Positions 8,921-18,832 of a stretch of 64,000 bases of DNA are shown piece after piece. The position numbers and the translations under genes were made by a program. The notes under the pieces are model-generated. The model was not told where the DNA came from. It saw only the letters and a program-made list of their open reading frames with translations, and searched no databases. Position 1 is the stretch's first letter. Every line of letters starts with the position of its first letter. This DNA is from Rhodospirillales bacterium (GTDB lineage Bacteria > Pseudomonadota > Alphaproteobacteria > Rhodospirillales > Casp-alpha2). The stretch spans positions 24,982 through 88,981 of the forward strand of contig JABJGO010000082.1 in assembly GCA_018662225.1 (NCBI GenBank), written 5' to 3'.

Positions 8921-11900
8921 CGATCAAGGATCAAGGACAACAGTTCACCGACCAGTGGCAGGCCAATGCAGAATACTTAAGCGAACATGGCCTGTACCGC
9001 CCGGAAGATGAACACGATGCCTGTGGTGTTGGTATGGTCGTCGCCATTGACGGTAAACCACGCCGTGAGATTGTGGAAAAAGGTGTCGAGGCCCTGAAAA
9101 AAGTCTGGCACCGGGGCGCTGTGGATGCCGACGGAAAGACCGGTGATGGTGCCGGTATTCACGTGGAAATTCCACATGGATTTTTCAAGCAACACATTCG
9201 CGACACCGGACATGAGCCCGGTGACGGACACCTGGCGGCAGGTATGGTATTCCTGCCAAAAACCGATCTGGTTGCACAGGAAATGTGCCGAGCCATCGTG
9301 GAAACCGAAATCCTGAAGGCTGGATACAAGATTTATGGTTGGCGTCAGGTGCCGATCAACGCCAGCGTCATCGGCGAAAAAGCCAACGCCACCCGCCCCG
9401 AAATCGAACAGATTATGATTGATGGTGGCACGGAAAAGGATGGCCCTGCGTTCGAAACGGACCTTTATGTCATTCGACGCCGGATTGAACGGCGGGTTTT
9501 GGACGAGCACAATACTGAATTCTACATCTGTTCGCTCAGCGCCCGCTCCATCATCTACAAAGGCATGTTCCTGGCTGAGCAGCTAACCGATTTTTATCCT
9601 GATCTGCTGGATGAGCGATTTGTCTCCAGCTTCGCTATTTATCACCAGCGCTATTCCACCAATACATTTCCCACATGGCGACTGGCACAGCCCTTCCGTA
9701 TGCTGGCGCACAATGGTGAGATCAACACCGTTACCGGCAACATTCGGTGGATGAAAGCCCACGAGCCCAAGATGGAAAGCCCGGTCTTTGGTGATTCCAT
9801 TGAAGATATCAAACCCGTCATTCAATCCGGCAGCTCGAATTCTGCTGCATTGGATGCGGTGTACGAGGTCATGTGCCGGGCTGGACGGTCAGCGGCGGCC
9901 GTCAAAGCATTGCTGATCCCGGAATCCACCGGTCAGGACAAAACAATGACGGAAGCCCACCGGGATTTCTGTTCATATTGTTACACCGTCATGGAATCCT
10001 GGGATGGCCCCGCCGCCATTTGTGCCACTGACGGGCGATGGGTCGTGGCCGGATTGGACCGAAATGGATTGCGCCCCATTCGCTATTGCGTGACGGAGGA
10101 TGGCCTGCTGGTTCTGGGATCAGAGACAGGCATGGTTGATCTGGACGAGACAACCATCATCGAAAAAGGTCGGTTGGGCCCCGGTGGCCTGATGGGTGTA
10201 GATTTGCAGGAAGGTGTTCTGTTTCGCGACAAAGAGCTGAAAGATCATTTGGCCAGCGCACAACCATTTGCTGAATGGACCAGTGGTATTCGAAGAATGG
10301 ACAGCCTGACCGACCGGGCCGAAGACGGCACAACCAGTCGGTTGTTTAACGCCGATGAATTGCGCCGCCGTCAGCATGTGTTTGGCATGACCATGGAAGA
10401 CGTGGAACTGATCCTACACCCCATGGCCGAAGACGCGAAAGAGGCCATTGGCTCCATGGGCGACGATACCCCGTTGGCTGTTTTGTCAGACCAGTACCGT
10501 GGCCTGCACCAATTTTTCCGTCAGGCATTTAGCCAGGTTACCAACCCGCCGATCGACAGCTTGCGCGAACGATCCGTCATGTCGCTGAATACTCGGTTCG
10601 GCAATTTGAACAACATTTTGGCCGAAGAGGGCGAGCAATGCGAGACCCTGCAACTGGATAGCCCGGTTCTATCCAATGCTGCCTTTAATACCGTGCTTGG
10701 GTATCTTGGCGCGGGTGCCATTGAAATAGATTGCACCTTCGATCCCGCCAGCGGCGCAGCTGGTATGCATGCGGCGCTGGACCGTATCCGTCAGGAAGCC
10801 GAAGACGCCGTACGCGGTGGCCGCACCCACTTGATCCTAAGCGATCTGGCGCTTAGTGCTAAACGCGCTCCGGTTCCCATGATTTTGGCAACCTCGGGCG
10901 TTCATACTCATCTCATTCACAACAGCCTGCGCACCTTCACCTCGATCAATGTTCGTTCAGCCGAATGTCTTGATGTCCATTATTTTGCGGTTCTGGTTGG
11001 CGTTGGGGCGACCACGGTAAACGCCTATCTGGCCGAAGAAGCCATTGCCGATCGGCATTCACGCGGCCTGTTCGGTGACATGTCCATGACTGAATGCGTG
11101 AAGAACTTTGTCAGCGCCACTGATCAGGGCCTACTGAAAATTATGTCCAAAATGGGCATTAGCGTGATTAGCGCCTATCGCGGCGGCTGCAATTTCGAAG
11201 CCGTGGGCCTGAGCCGTACCCTGATGGCCGAGTTTTTCCCCGGCATGTCGTCACGTATTTCCGGCATCGGCCTGTCCGGTATCTGCGCCAAACTAACAGA
11301 CCGCCACACAACAGCCTTTCAGCCGGATGTGGTGCCTCTGTCTGTGGGCGGGTTCTATCGCTATCGCGCGGGAAGCGAGCGACACGGACACGATGGCAAG
11401 CTCATCCATATCCTGCAAAGTGCGGTAACCAGAGAATCCTTTGGAACCTATAAGAAATACGCCGAAGGGGTGAACAGCCGGGATCCCATCTATTTGCGTG
11501 ACCTGTTAGGTTTCCGCAAACTGCACGATCCGATCCCGGTAGAAGACGTGCAATCCATTACCGAAATTCGAAAACGGTTGGTGTCGCCGGGCATCTCGCT
11601 GGGCGCGTTAAGCCCTGAGGCCCACGAAACCCTGTCCATTGCCATGAACCGCATTGGAGCAAAATCCGATTCTGGTGAGGGCGGTGAAGACCCTGACCGT
11701 TACAAGCCACGCGCCAATGGTGATAACGCATCCAGTGCGATCAAACAGGTTGCCTCGGGTCGCTTCGGTGTGACCGCCGAATACCTCAACAACTGTACCG
11801 AACTTGAAATCAAGATGGCACAGGGCGCCAAACCCGGCGAAGGGGGCCAACTTCCCGGTCACAAGGTATCATTTCAGATCGCCAAGCTTCGCCATGCTAC

Positions 11901-13464
11901 CGAAGGCGTTACCCTGATCTCACCACCACCACACCACGACATTTATTCCATCGAAGACCTGGCGCAGTTAATCTATGACCTGAAACAGATCAATCCTGAT
12001 GCCAAAGTTTGCGTCAAGCTGGTGGCTCGGTCCGGTATTGGCGCTATTGCCGCCGGTGTGGCGAAAGCAAAAGCCGACGTGATCCTGATCTCAGGTCATG
12101 ACGGCGGCACCGGTGCCAGTCCGCAAAGCTCGATCAAATATGCCGGCCTGCCGTGGGAAATGGGCATTGCCGAGGCCAATCAGGTGCTCACGCTCAACCG
12201 CCTTCGTCATTCGGTGAAACTGCGCGTTGATGGTGGTATCAAAACCGGTCGTGACGTGGTTATTGCCGCCATGCTGGGTGGCGAAGAATTCGGCATCGGC
12301 ACGGCATCCCTTGTGGCCATGGGCTGTATCATGGTGCGCCAGTGTCATTCCAATACCTGTCCGGTGGGCGTCTGCACCCAAGATGAGAAACTGCGTGAAC
12401 GGTTCATGGGCACGCCAGAAAAAGTCGTCAATCTGTTCTCATTCATCGCCGAGGATGTGGCCGAAATTCTGGCCGACCTCGGTTTCAAATCGCTTGAAGA
12501 TATCATTGGCCGGTCTGATCTGTTGAGTCAGGTCAGCCGCGGTCATGATGATCTGGATGATCTGGATCTGAACGCTTTGCTGGCACAGGCCGATTCCGGT
12601 GGCTTGCCACGGTTCTGCACCCTAGCCGAGCGCAACCCCGTCCCTGATACGCTGGATGCGCAAATTTTGGCCGATGCGGTGGCAACTCTCGATCAGGGTG
12701 AGAAAATGCAGCTGACTTATTCGGTCCAGAATACGCACCGCGCCGTCGGTACCCGCACCAGTTCTGCCATTGTGCGCAAGTACGGCATGACAGGCTTACG
12801 CCCCGGCCATCTGACGGTACGATTGCGCGGCTCCGCCGGGCAGTCTCTGGGTGCATTTGCGGTTCAGGGTCTGACACTGGAAGTCTTTGGCGATGCCAAT
12901 GATTACGTGGGTAAAGGCCTTTCCGGCGGCACCATTGTCGTGCGCCCACCGGTTTCCAGTCCCATTGACGCGCACAAAAACACGATCATTGGCAACACCG
13001 TTTTGTACGGCGCCACCTCGGGGAAGTTGTTTGCTGCGGGACAGGCGGGTGAACGGTTCTGTGTTCGTAATTCAGGTGCCCAGGCCGTGGTCGAAGGTTG
13101 CGGCTCAAACGGGTGTGAGTACATGACTGGTGGCGTCGCCGTCATTCTGGGACCAGTGGACGCCAATTTCGGAGCCGGCATGACCGGTGGCATGGCCTTC
13201 GTGCATGACCCGGATGATCAGTTCCAATACCGGGTGAATTCAGACACGGTGACGTGCCAACGCATTGAAACTGAATATTGGGATGATGTGCTCAAAGTTC
13301 TGGTGGGCCAGCACGTGAAGCACACAGGGTCACCCTTTGCCGATCAGTTGTTGTCCACATGGCAACGTAGCGTGGGGGAATTTTGGCAAGTGGTGCCGAA
13401 GGAGATGCTCAACAAGCTGGAACATCCGGTGCGCAATCAGGATGCAGAAACGTTAACGGCCTAA
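8917..13464 (+). CDS. gltB: Glutamate synthase (NADPH) large (alpha) subunit
   Basis: 1515 residues with all four expected regions. The N-terminal class II amidotransferase has Cys36 in DEHDACGVGMV, exposed after removal of a predicted 35-residue propeptide. A central domain follows, then the FMN/synthase barrel with the [3Fe-4S] ligands Cys1137, Cys1143 and Cys1148, and a C-terminal glycine-rich beta-helix (GNTVLYGATSGKLFAAG, VEGCGSNGCEYMTGG). Ammonia released from glutamine is channelled to 2-oxoglutarate to give glutamate. The start is the ATG overlapping the gltD stop, with AGGAGA ahead of it; the open frame extends further upstream inside gltD but has no ribosome site. Confidence 0.97.
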   Translation: MTIKDQGQQFTDQWQANAEYLSEHGLYRPEDEHDACGVGMVVAIDGKPRREIVEKGVEALKKVWHRGAVDADGKTGDGAGIHVEIPHGFFKQHIRDTGHEPGDGHLAAGMVFLPKTDLVAQEMCRAIVETEILKAGYKIYGWRQVPINASVIGEKANATRPEIEQIMIDGGTEKDGPAFETDLYVIRRRIERRVLDEHNTEFYICSLSARSIIYKGMFLAEQLTDFYPDLLDERFVSSFAIYHQRYSTNTFPTWRLAQPFRMLAHNGEINTVTGNIRWMKAHEPKMESPVFGDSIEDIKPVIQSGSSNSAALDAVYEVMCRAGRSAAAVKALLIPESTGQDKTMTEAHRDFCSYCYTVMESWDGPAAICATDGRWVVAGLDRNGLRPIRYCVTEDGLLVLGSETGMVDLDETTIIEKGRLGPGGLMGVDLQEGVLFRDKELKDHLASAQPFAEWTSGIRRMDSLTDRAEDGTTSRLFNADELRRRQHVFGMTMEDVELILHPMAEDAKEAIGSMGDDTPLAVLSDQYRGLHQFFRQAFSQVTNPPIDSLRERSVMSLNTRFGNLNNILAEEGEQCETLQLDSPVLSNAAFNTVLGYLGAGAIEIDCTFDPASGAAGMHAALDRIRQEAEDAVRGGRTHLILSDLALSAKRAPVPMILATSGVHTHLIHNSLRTFTSINVRSAECLDVHYFAVLVGVGATTVNAYLAEEAIADRHSRGLFGDMSMTECVKNFVSATDQGLLKIMSKMGISVISAYRGGCNFEAVGLSRTLMAEFFPGMSSRISGIGLSGICAKLTDRHTTAFQPDVVPLSVGGFYRYRAGSERHGHDGKLIHILQSAVTRESFGTYKKYAEGVNSRDPIYLRDLLGFRKLHDPIPVEDVQSITEIRKRLVSPGISLGALSPEAHETLSIAMNRIGAKSDSGEGGEDPDRYKPRANGDNASSAIKQVASGRFGVTAEYLNNCTELEIKMAQGAKPGEGGQLPGHKVSFQIAKLRHATEGVTLISPPPHHDIYSIEDLAQLIYDLKQINPDAKVCVKLVARSGIGAIAAGVAKAKADVILISGHDGGTGASPQSSIKYAGLPWEMGIAEANQVLTLNRLRHSVKLRVDGGIKTGRDVVIAAMLGGEEFGIGTASLVAMGCIMVRQCHSNTCPVGVCTQDEKLRERFMGTPEKVVNLFSFIAEDVAEILADLGFKSLEDIIGRSDLLSQVSRGHDDLDDLDLNALLAQADSGGLPRFCTLAERNPVPDTLDAQILADAVATLDQGEKMQLTYSVQNTHRAVGTRTSSAIVRKYGMTGLRPGHLTVRLRGSAGQSLGAFAVQGLTLEVFGDANDYVGKGLSGGTIVVRPPVSSPIDAHKNTIIGNTVLYGATSGKLFAAGQAGERFCVRNSGAQAVVEGCGSNGCEYMTGGVAVILGPVDANFGAGMTGGMAFVHDPDDQFQYRVNSDTVTCQRIETEYWDDVLKVLVGQHVKHTGSPFADQLLSTWQRSVGEFWQVVPKEMLNKLEHPVRNQDAETLTA

Positions 13465-13473
13465 GTTCGGCAC

Positions 13474-13668
13474 CTAATCTTGATTACGCGGTGGACGTAG
13501 GCGCCAGGCTGGAATCATAAAAACGATGCAAGCCGCCAGAAACAACAGACTGGCAATCACAGCCACACCATCACCGGCTCGTGCCGAGGACCATATGTAA
13601 AAAACGGCAGACGAGGTAAAGAGTAACCACCCCGTCATATTGAAGCACCATTCCTTGCGTGGGGACAT
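13474..13668 (-). CDS. Small two-helix membrane protein
   Basis: 64 residues from the ATG at 13668, which has AAGGAA nine bases upstream; an ATG six codons earlier has no ribosome site. The sequence starts MSPRKEWCFNMTGWLLF and has two hydrophobic helices (about 10-26 and 34-54) joined by a short WSSARAGDG loop, ending in a basic RLRPPRNQD tail that should be cytoplasmic. I recall similar short proteins in other alphaproteobacteria, but no function. It is convergent with gltB, ten bases apart. Confidence 0.6.
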   Translation of the reverse strand: MSPRKEWCFNMTGWLLFTSSAVFYIWSSARAGDGVAVIASLLFLAACIVFMIPAWRLRPPRNQD

Positions 13669-13820
13669 CAGTGGGTATTCCTTCATGGCAATTTTAGTGA
13701 CTTGTTCAAATCGTTTAACACGGCACCCGCCGGATGCCCCCTTTGACCCGCATCAATGCGCGCGCAGAAACTTTCGCGTAAGTACCATATATTAAGTATT
13801 ATCCACTACATATTTCAGGC

Positions 13821-14552
13821 ATGAACACACCCGCATCCACACGACCCATGATTGGCATTCTTCTGGATTACGTCGCAGAGGGGTCCTTTTCGTCACGCCC
13901 ACACTATGCCCTTCGCCAAGGGTATTTCGATGCCATTGAGGCCGCCGGCGGCATGCCCGTGGCCCTGCCCTACCAACATGGCGTCATGACTGATTACCTG
14001 AGCGCCATGGACGGCATTGTGATACCGGGCGGATTTTATCCTTTCCCAAAATCCTATTACGGTGAGGTCACAGATACAGACGAGGTCATTCACCCCCGTG
14101 TCGCCTTCGAATCAGACTTCGCCAAGGCAATACTGGACGAGGACAAACCCGTGTTCGGCATTTGTGCCGGCTTGCAGGTTCTGGGCGCAGCCATGGGTGC
14201 AATGCTGTACCGCGATCTACACGACGTCATCGACACAGAAATCGATCACCTGAACGAAAAACCTGCCGAAGAAATAGCCCATGAGGTAGCCATTACACCG
14301 GGCACACAACTGCATGACATTGTGGGATGCGATACCATGGGCGTGAATACAGCCCACCGCGAGGCGCTGGCGGAAATACCGGACGGTGCGACCATGAATG
14401 CAATTGCCCCCGACGGGGTGATCGAGGGCATGGAGATTCCATCCCGCAAATTTGCCATGGCGGTTCAATGGCACCCGGAATTTTTCCGCACGCCCGGCGA
14501 TCCCAACCAGGCCCTGTTTGAACATTTGGTAGAGGCTGCGAGCAATGGGTAA
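13821..14552 (+). CDS. Gamma-glutamyl-gamma-aminobutyrate hydrolase family protein (peptidase C26)
   Basis: Class I glutamine amidotransferase-like hydrolase of the PuuD group; 243 residues. Nucleophile Cys115 in FGICAGLQVLG (the usual GICRG is GICAG here), and the His218/Glu220 pair in VQWHPEF. The N-terminus (PMIGILLDY) and the PGGFYPFPKSYYGE loop fit the family. Known relatives cleave gamma-glutamyl amides in putrescine breakdown, but no other polyamine genes are nearby, so the substrate is open. The end overlaps the next gene by eight bases, suggesting a three-gene operon with a DUF423 protein and an ion channel. Confidence 0.85.
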   Translation: MNTPASTRPMIGILLDYVAEGSFSSRPHYALRQGYFDAIEAAGGMPVALPYQHGVMTDYLSAMDGIVIPGGFYPFPKSYYGEVTDTDEVIHPRVAFESDFAKAILDEDKPVFGICAGLQVLGAAMGAMLYRDLHDVIDTEIDHLNEKPAEEIAHEVAITPGTQLHDIVGCDTMGVNTAHREALAEIPDGATMNAIAPDGVIEGMEIPSRKFAMAVQWHPEFFRTPGDPNQALFEHLVEAASNG

Positions 14553-14943
14553 TAAGAACAAAGAACGCGCAAGAGGCTGGATGATTATCGCGGCCCTCAA
14601 CGGATTCATGGTTGTTGGTATGGGCGCCTATGGGGCGCATGGTTTAAGTGGACAGGCAGACTATCTGGTCGACAGCTTTAACACCGGTGTTCAGTACCAG
14701 ATGTGGCATGGCCTGGCCTTGATGGGTGTGGCCTGGATGGTTCAGCAAACCGGGAACCTTTACATACGGCTATCTGGTGCCGCCTTCACATTGGGCAATA
14801 TTACGTTTTCCGGCACACTTTATGTGTTTGGTATGACCGGCGATGTACCCTTTCAAGGGGCTGCACCGGCAGGTGGCATGATTTTGATGGCGGGCTGGGC
14901 CTTATTGGCCTTCGGGTCATGGCGGGAACGAGGTCGTGACTGA
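14545..14943 (+). CDS. DUF423 family membrane protein
   Basis: 132 residues with four predicted membrane helices. Family marks are GAYGAHGL (after the first helix), FNTGVQYQMWHGLALMGVAW, the third-helix region TFSGTLYVFGMTG and the final PAGGMILMAGWALLAFGS. Function unknown. It overlaps the gene before by eight bases and the channel gene after by eight bases, so translation is probably coupled. Confidence 0.85.
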   Translation: MGNKNKERARGWMIIAALNGFMVVGMGAYGAHGLSGQADYLVDSFNTGVQYQMWHGLALMGVAWMVQQTGNLYIRLSGAAFTLGNITFSGTLYVFGMTGDVPFQGAAPAGGMILMAGWALLAFGSWRERGRD

Positions 14944-15904
14944 GCACCAATCAATCAACAAGAGTTTACGCCAGCACGTGCACGAGACGCTGGAAGCCGG
15001 GCGGGTTGAAACGCCGATTGGCCGTATTGTTGATATCGCACTGATCGTCCTGATCTCGCTTAACGTTATAGCCGTAATCATGGAATCCGTGCCGTCATTT
15101 CATCAGGACTATGAACAATCATTCCTGATATTCGAGATATGTTCCGTCAGTATCTTTGCGGTGGAATATGTGCTTCGGGTGTGGTCTGTACCTGAACAAA
15201 CCGACCTGGACGCAAATCGCGGATTTATCAGTCGGGTTCGCTATATGCTGACCCCCATGGCGCTGCTGGATTTGATCGTCATCCTGCCATTCTTCCTGGG
15301 CTTCTTTTTTCAGATGGACTTGCGGGTGTTGCGAGTCCTGCGGCTGTTTCGTGTTTTCCGCCTGTCCCGTTACTCTTCATCCATGAGCGTTCTGGTCCAT
15401 GTTCTGAAAGAAGAATCGGCCAATATTGGTGCCGCCATGTTTGTGCTGATGATGATGATTATCCTCGCCGCCAATATCGTTTATCTGGCCGAGCACGACG
15501 CACAACCCGAAGCCTTTGGCACCATCCCGGATGCCTTATGGTGGGCGGTCATTACCATGACGACGATTGGTTACGGTGATGTTATTCCGGTAACGGTGAT
15601 CGGTCGCGTGTGCGGGGCCGGTATCGGTATTCTCAGTGTTGGCATGGTCGCCTTGCCCGCCGGTATTCTGGCATCGGGTTTCAATGACGCCCTGCACAGA
15701 CGCCGGCAACAGTTCAAGGAAATGGTCGATGACGCCTTCATGGACGGTGTTCTGGACGAAAATGAACTTTCCGGCATTCGGGAAGAACGTGACGTTCTGG
15801 GCCTCAACGAAAAACAGGCCAACGCCATTATTCAGGAAGCCAGTAATCAAACCAGAGTTCGGTTAGGTTCCTGCCCTCACTGCGGCAAACAAATCCGCGG
15901 CTAG
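14936..15904 (+). CDS. Voltage-gated-type potassium channel with a Cys-pair tail
   Basis: 322 residues. Six-helix channel layout: S1 near 28-48, S2-S3, an Arg-rich S4 (VLRVLRLFRVFRLSRYSS, near 130-147), S5, and a pore loop with the selectivity filter TMTTIGYGD (about 208-216), then S6. The cytoplasmic tail (about 250-322) has an EF-like acidic stretch (DDAFMDGVLDENEL) and ends in CPHCGKQIRG, half of a zinc-ribbon knuckle. GTG start inside the DUF423 gene. Potassium is inferred from the GYG filter; gating is not known. Confidence 0.9.
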   Translation: MTEHQSINKSLRQHVHETLEAGRVETPIGRIVDIALIVLISLNVIAVIMESVPSFHQDYEQSFLIFEICSVSIFAVEYVLRVWSVPEQTDLDANRGFISRVRYMLTPMALLDLIVILPFFLGFFFQMDLRVLRVLRLFRVFRLSRYSSSMSVLVHVLKEESANIGAAMFVLMMMIILAANIVYLAEHDAQPEAFGTIPDALWWAVITMTTIGYGDVIPVTVIGRVCGAGIGILSVGMVALPAGILASGFNDALHRRRQQFKEMVDDAFMDGVLDENELSGIREERDVLGLNEKQANAIIQEASNQTRVRLGSCPHCGKQIRG

Positions 15905-15926
15905 AGCAAAACTTCACCCGATTCGA

Positions 15927-17534
15927 TCAGGCCGCGGCGTGAATAGCCGCTGCCTTGACGCCATCGGTCACATGGCTTTCGAACTGAACGAAATTCTTCT
16001 CAAACCGTTGGGTCAGATCACGCGCCTGGCTGTCGTAGGCGGAACCATCACTCCACGTATTACGGGGGTTCAACACATCACCCGGCACATCCGGACAGGA
16101 TGTTGGCACCATAACACCGAAGTTGGGATCGGCATCAAACCCGGCTGATTCCAAGCGACCATCCAGTGCCGCATTCACCATGGCACGGGTGTATGCGATC
16201 TTCATACGATCACCCACTCCATAACCACCACCGGACCAGCCGGTGTTAACCAGCCAACATTTGGCACCGTGTGCGGCCATTTTTTCGCCCAGCAGTTTAG
16301 CGTACACCGTTGGGTGCCGTGGCATGAACGGTGCTCCAAAACAGGTGGAGAACGTGGCTGCCGGTTCTTTCAAACCGCGCTCGGTACCCGCAACCTTTGC
16401 TGTATAACCCGACAGAAAGTGATACATGGCCTGATCAGAGGTCAATTGCGATACAGGCGGCAACACACCAAATGCATCGCAGGTCAGCATCACGATATTC
16501 TTGGGATGCCCCGTCATACCGGTCTCCGACGCATTGGGAATTTGTGAAATATCGTAGGCTACGCGACCATTCTCACTGTACCTGGTATCAAAGAAATCCA
16601 GCTCCCGCGTGGCATCATCCATCATCACGTTTTCGATGATGGAGCCAAAGGTGCGCGTGGTCTCGAAAATCTCGGGCTCAGTCTCAAGGGTCAGGTTGAT
16701 CGTCTTGGCATAACAGCCGCCTTCAAAATTGAAAATGCCGTCCGGACTCCAACCATGTTCGTCATCACCGATCAGGGTCCTAGACGAATCCGCCGATAGC
16801 GTCGTCTTACCCGTTCCCGACAAGCCAAAGAAGATCGCGGAATCGCCGGCGGATCCCACATTGGCGGAACAATGCATGGGCAAAACATCACGTGGCGGCA
16901 ACAGGAAGTTCATGATTGAGAAGATGGACTTCTTCATTTCGCCGGCATAGGCCGAGCCACCAATCAGAACCAGACGCTTGGCCAAGTTGACCACGATAAA
17001 GGTACCGGACGTAGTACCGTCGGCTTCGGGGTCGGCAAGCAGGCTGGGGGCCTGCAAGACTGTAAAGCTGGGCTCAAAGCTGCCCAACTCACTGCCATCA
17101 GGCTGAATGAACATGTTACGCACGAACAGATTATGCCACGCATTCTCCGTCACAAGGCGTACAGGCAGACGATAGTTGGTATCGGCGCCTGCGTAACAAT
17201 CCTGAACGAACGCGTCCTTACCCTTATAATGGGCCAGCATCTTTTCATACAGATTGTCGAAATGAGCCGACGATATGGGACGGTTTACATCACCCCACCA
17301 AATCTCGTCCCTGGTTTCATCGTCTTCCACAATGAAACGGTCATGAGGTGAACGGCCAGTATGTTGACCAGTCAGCGTCACAAGTGATCCGCCACGGGCC
17401 AGATTTCCTTCACCACGCGCAATGGCCATTTCGACCAGTCGCGAAGCACTCATATTCCAGTAAGCGGTCTTGATGTCTTTCAAACCCTGGTTGTTCAGTC
17501 CGAAAGTACTCACCGCATGTCCAACGTCTTGCAC
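15927..17534 (-). CDS. pckA: Phosphoenolpyruvate carboxykinase (ATP)
   Basis: Converts oxaloacetate and ATP to phosphoenolpyruvate, CO2 and ADP, the first committed step of gluconeogenesis. 535 residues, typical of the ATP-dependent form. The kinase-1a loop is GLSGTGKTTLSAD (near 232-244), followed by LIGDDEHGW (metal site) and the PEPCK signature FFGLSGTGKTTL. It starts with GTG, supported by AGGAG seven bases upstream. Transcribed alone, with the HugZ-like gene upstream on the same strand. In alphaproteobacteria pckA often lies near chvI-chvG, as it does here 5 kb away. Confidence 0.97.
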   Translation of the reverse strand: MQDVGHAVSTFGLNNQGLKDIKTAYWNMSASRLVEMAIARGEGNLARGGSLVTLTGQHTGRSPHDRFIVEDDETRDEIWWGDVNRPISSAHFDNLYEKMLAHYKGKDAFVQDCYAGADTNYRLPVRLVTENAWHNLFVRNMFIQPDGSELGSFEPSFTVLQAPSLLADPEADGTTSGTFIVVNLAKRLVLIGGSAYAGEMKKSIFSIMNFLLPPRDVLPMHCSANVGSAGDSAIFFGLSGTGKTTLSADSSRTLIGDDEHGWSPDGIFNFEGGCYAKTINLTLETEPEIFETTRTFGSIIENVMMDDATRELDFFDTRYSENGRVAYDISQIPNASETGMTGHPKNIVMLTCDAFGVLPPVSQLTSDQAMYHFLSGYTAKVAGTERGLKEPAATFSTCFGAPFMPRHPTVYAKLLGEKMAAHGAKCWLVNTGWSGGGYGVGDRMKIAYTRAMVNAALDGRLESAGFDADPNFGVMVPTSCPDVPGDVLNPRNTWSDGSAYDSQARDLTQRFEKNFVQFESHVTDGVKAAAIHAAA

Positions 17535-17681
17535 AGTGTGCTCCTAATTCCTCAATAAATACCCACAATTTTTATTGGTATTATTCTTCGTGAGCCTGAG
17601 AACGATAGCGCTGTGAACAAGTGCCTACAAGGCTTGAATCGCAAGAATTTGGGGATCGAATCGGGGCAACCTGGGGCGAAA

Positions 17682-18419
17682 TCAATTGCCGAGGCGGGTG
17701 CGGGCCTGTTTTGCCATTTCAACCAGCGCACGACGGCACTGGTCCGCGTTTGCCACGGGTTCTTCGAAATCCAAACGGGTAAACCGTGATCCGCACACCA
17801 TATCAAAGCCTTCCGGATCCAAGGCAACCATCCGCCAACCAACCCCGCGCCGACCGGCAAGGCCTTGGGCGCAGATATCCAGTGCCGCACCATGGTCTGT
17901 GTTCATGTGTTCGATCACGCTGGCTTCAGCCTCAATCAGGTCTGATATTGCGCCGGTATCGCGTAACGTGAAATGTTTGGCTCCAAGCCATCGGGCCTTG
18001 GCAAATCCACCCACCCAATGAACCCGGTCCACCGCCATTTTATAAAAGGCGAAATCGCCGAACCCTGCATACAGGCTGGCATCCGGATGATGGGCCAGGA
18101 ACCGCGTGGACAATCGCTTGTCTCTGGTCTTCCTGATCTTACCACTTAAGGTAACGCGTGGGCCGGTTTGTGGGTTTCGTCTTCGGGACGCCGCCTCGAA
18201 CAAAAGCGATGCACGGTTGTCGATCGTCAAATTTTGGGTGTGATCAGCCAGCTCGGAAAACAGCATGATGGGGCTGGCATCCATGTCACAGGCCACGGTC
18301 ACGAACGATGCGTAGGGGTGACAATCGTGTTTATCGAGTACCGTAGCCAGCGTCGCTGACCTGGCACGCCGCACAATCCCGCGTCCCGCCAACGCTACAG
18401 ATTCTCGGTCATCAGTCAT
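17682..18419 (-). CDS. HugZ-like FMN-binding split-barrel protein with DUF2470 tail
   Basis: 245 residues in two parts: an N-terminal pyridoxamine 5'-phosphate oxidase-like split barrel (about 8-150, with RSATLATV, HPYASFVTVACD and LSELADHTQN-type motifs) and a C-terminal DUF2470 domain (about 160-245, IEHMNTDHGAALDICAQ). This architecture is that of the haem utilisation protein HugZ. The conserved MNxDH motif is present; haem binding cannot be proved here. It is the last gene of a run of same-strand genes behind the P-II/CBS pair, seven bases from the CBS gene end. Confidence 0.82.
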   Translation of the reverse strand: MTDDRESVALAGRGIVRRARSATLATVLDKHDCHPYASFVTVACDMDASPIMLFSELADHTQNLTIDNRASLLFEAASRRRNPQTGPRVTLSGKIRKTRDKRLSTRFLAHHPDASLYAGFGDFAFYKMAVDRVHWVGGFAKARWLGAKHFTLRDTGAISDLIEAEASVIEHMNTDHGAALDICAQGLAGRRGVGWRMVALDPEGFDMVCGSRFTRLDFEEPVANADQCRRALVEMAKQARTRLGN

Positions 18420-18424
18420 TGGCG

Positions 18425-18832
18425 TCAGTCATTGGTCTCGATCTGGCACAGGGCCATATCGCGCAAGGTGGCAAGGCCAACGGGTGTGCGCGAGGCATCA
18501 ATAACCAATGCGCGGGTCAGACGGAACCGGACCAGCAGGCGCACGGCATAACGAATATCCATATCCGCCGCAAGGCTCATCACCGGCTTGGACATGATTT
18601 CGTACACATTGGTTCGGCTGGGCGAACGATCTGTCGCAACCACTTCCTTGGCGATGTCATAGACTTCAAGCAAGCCGTATTCATCATGCTCACCACGGCG
18701 CTCAACCACCAGCGAACTTACATGATGATCGCGCATTTCCTTTACGGCGTCAGCGACGGTCGCCATGCCGCTAATGGTGTGAACACCACGCGACATAACC
18801 TCGCCCACGCTCGTATATTTCTTTTCATTCAT
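18425..18832 (-). CDS. Two-CBS-domain protein
   Basis: 135 residues made almost wholly of a CBS pair (about 7-65 and 73-132); CBS pairs bind adenosine nucleotides. First repeat VGEVMSRGVHTISGMATVADAVKEM, given here as VGEVMSRGVHTIS then ATVADAVKEM; second repeat VYEIMSKPVMSL. The start overlaps the end of the P-II-like gene by four bases (ATGA), so the two are translationally coupled. Sitting behind two DUF1538 membrane proteins, it is a likely nucleotide-responsive regulator of them; that is inference from position. Confidence 0.85.
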   Translation of the reverse strand: MNEKKYTSVGEVMSRGVHTISGMATVADAVKEMRDHHVSSLVVERRGEHDEYGLLEVYDIAKEVVATDRSPSRTNVYEIMSKPVMSLAADMDIRYAVRLLVRFRLTRALVIDASRTPVGLATLRDMALCQIETND

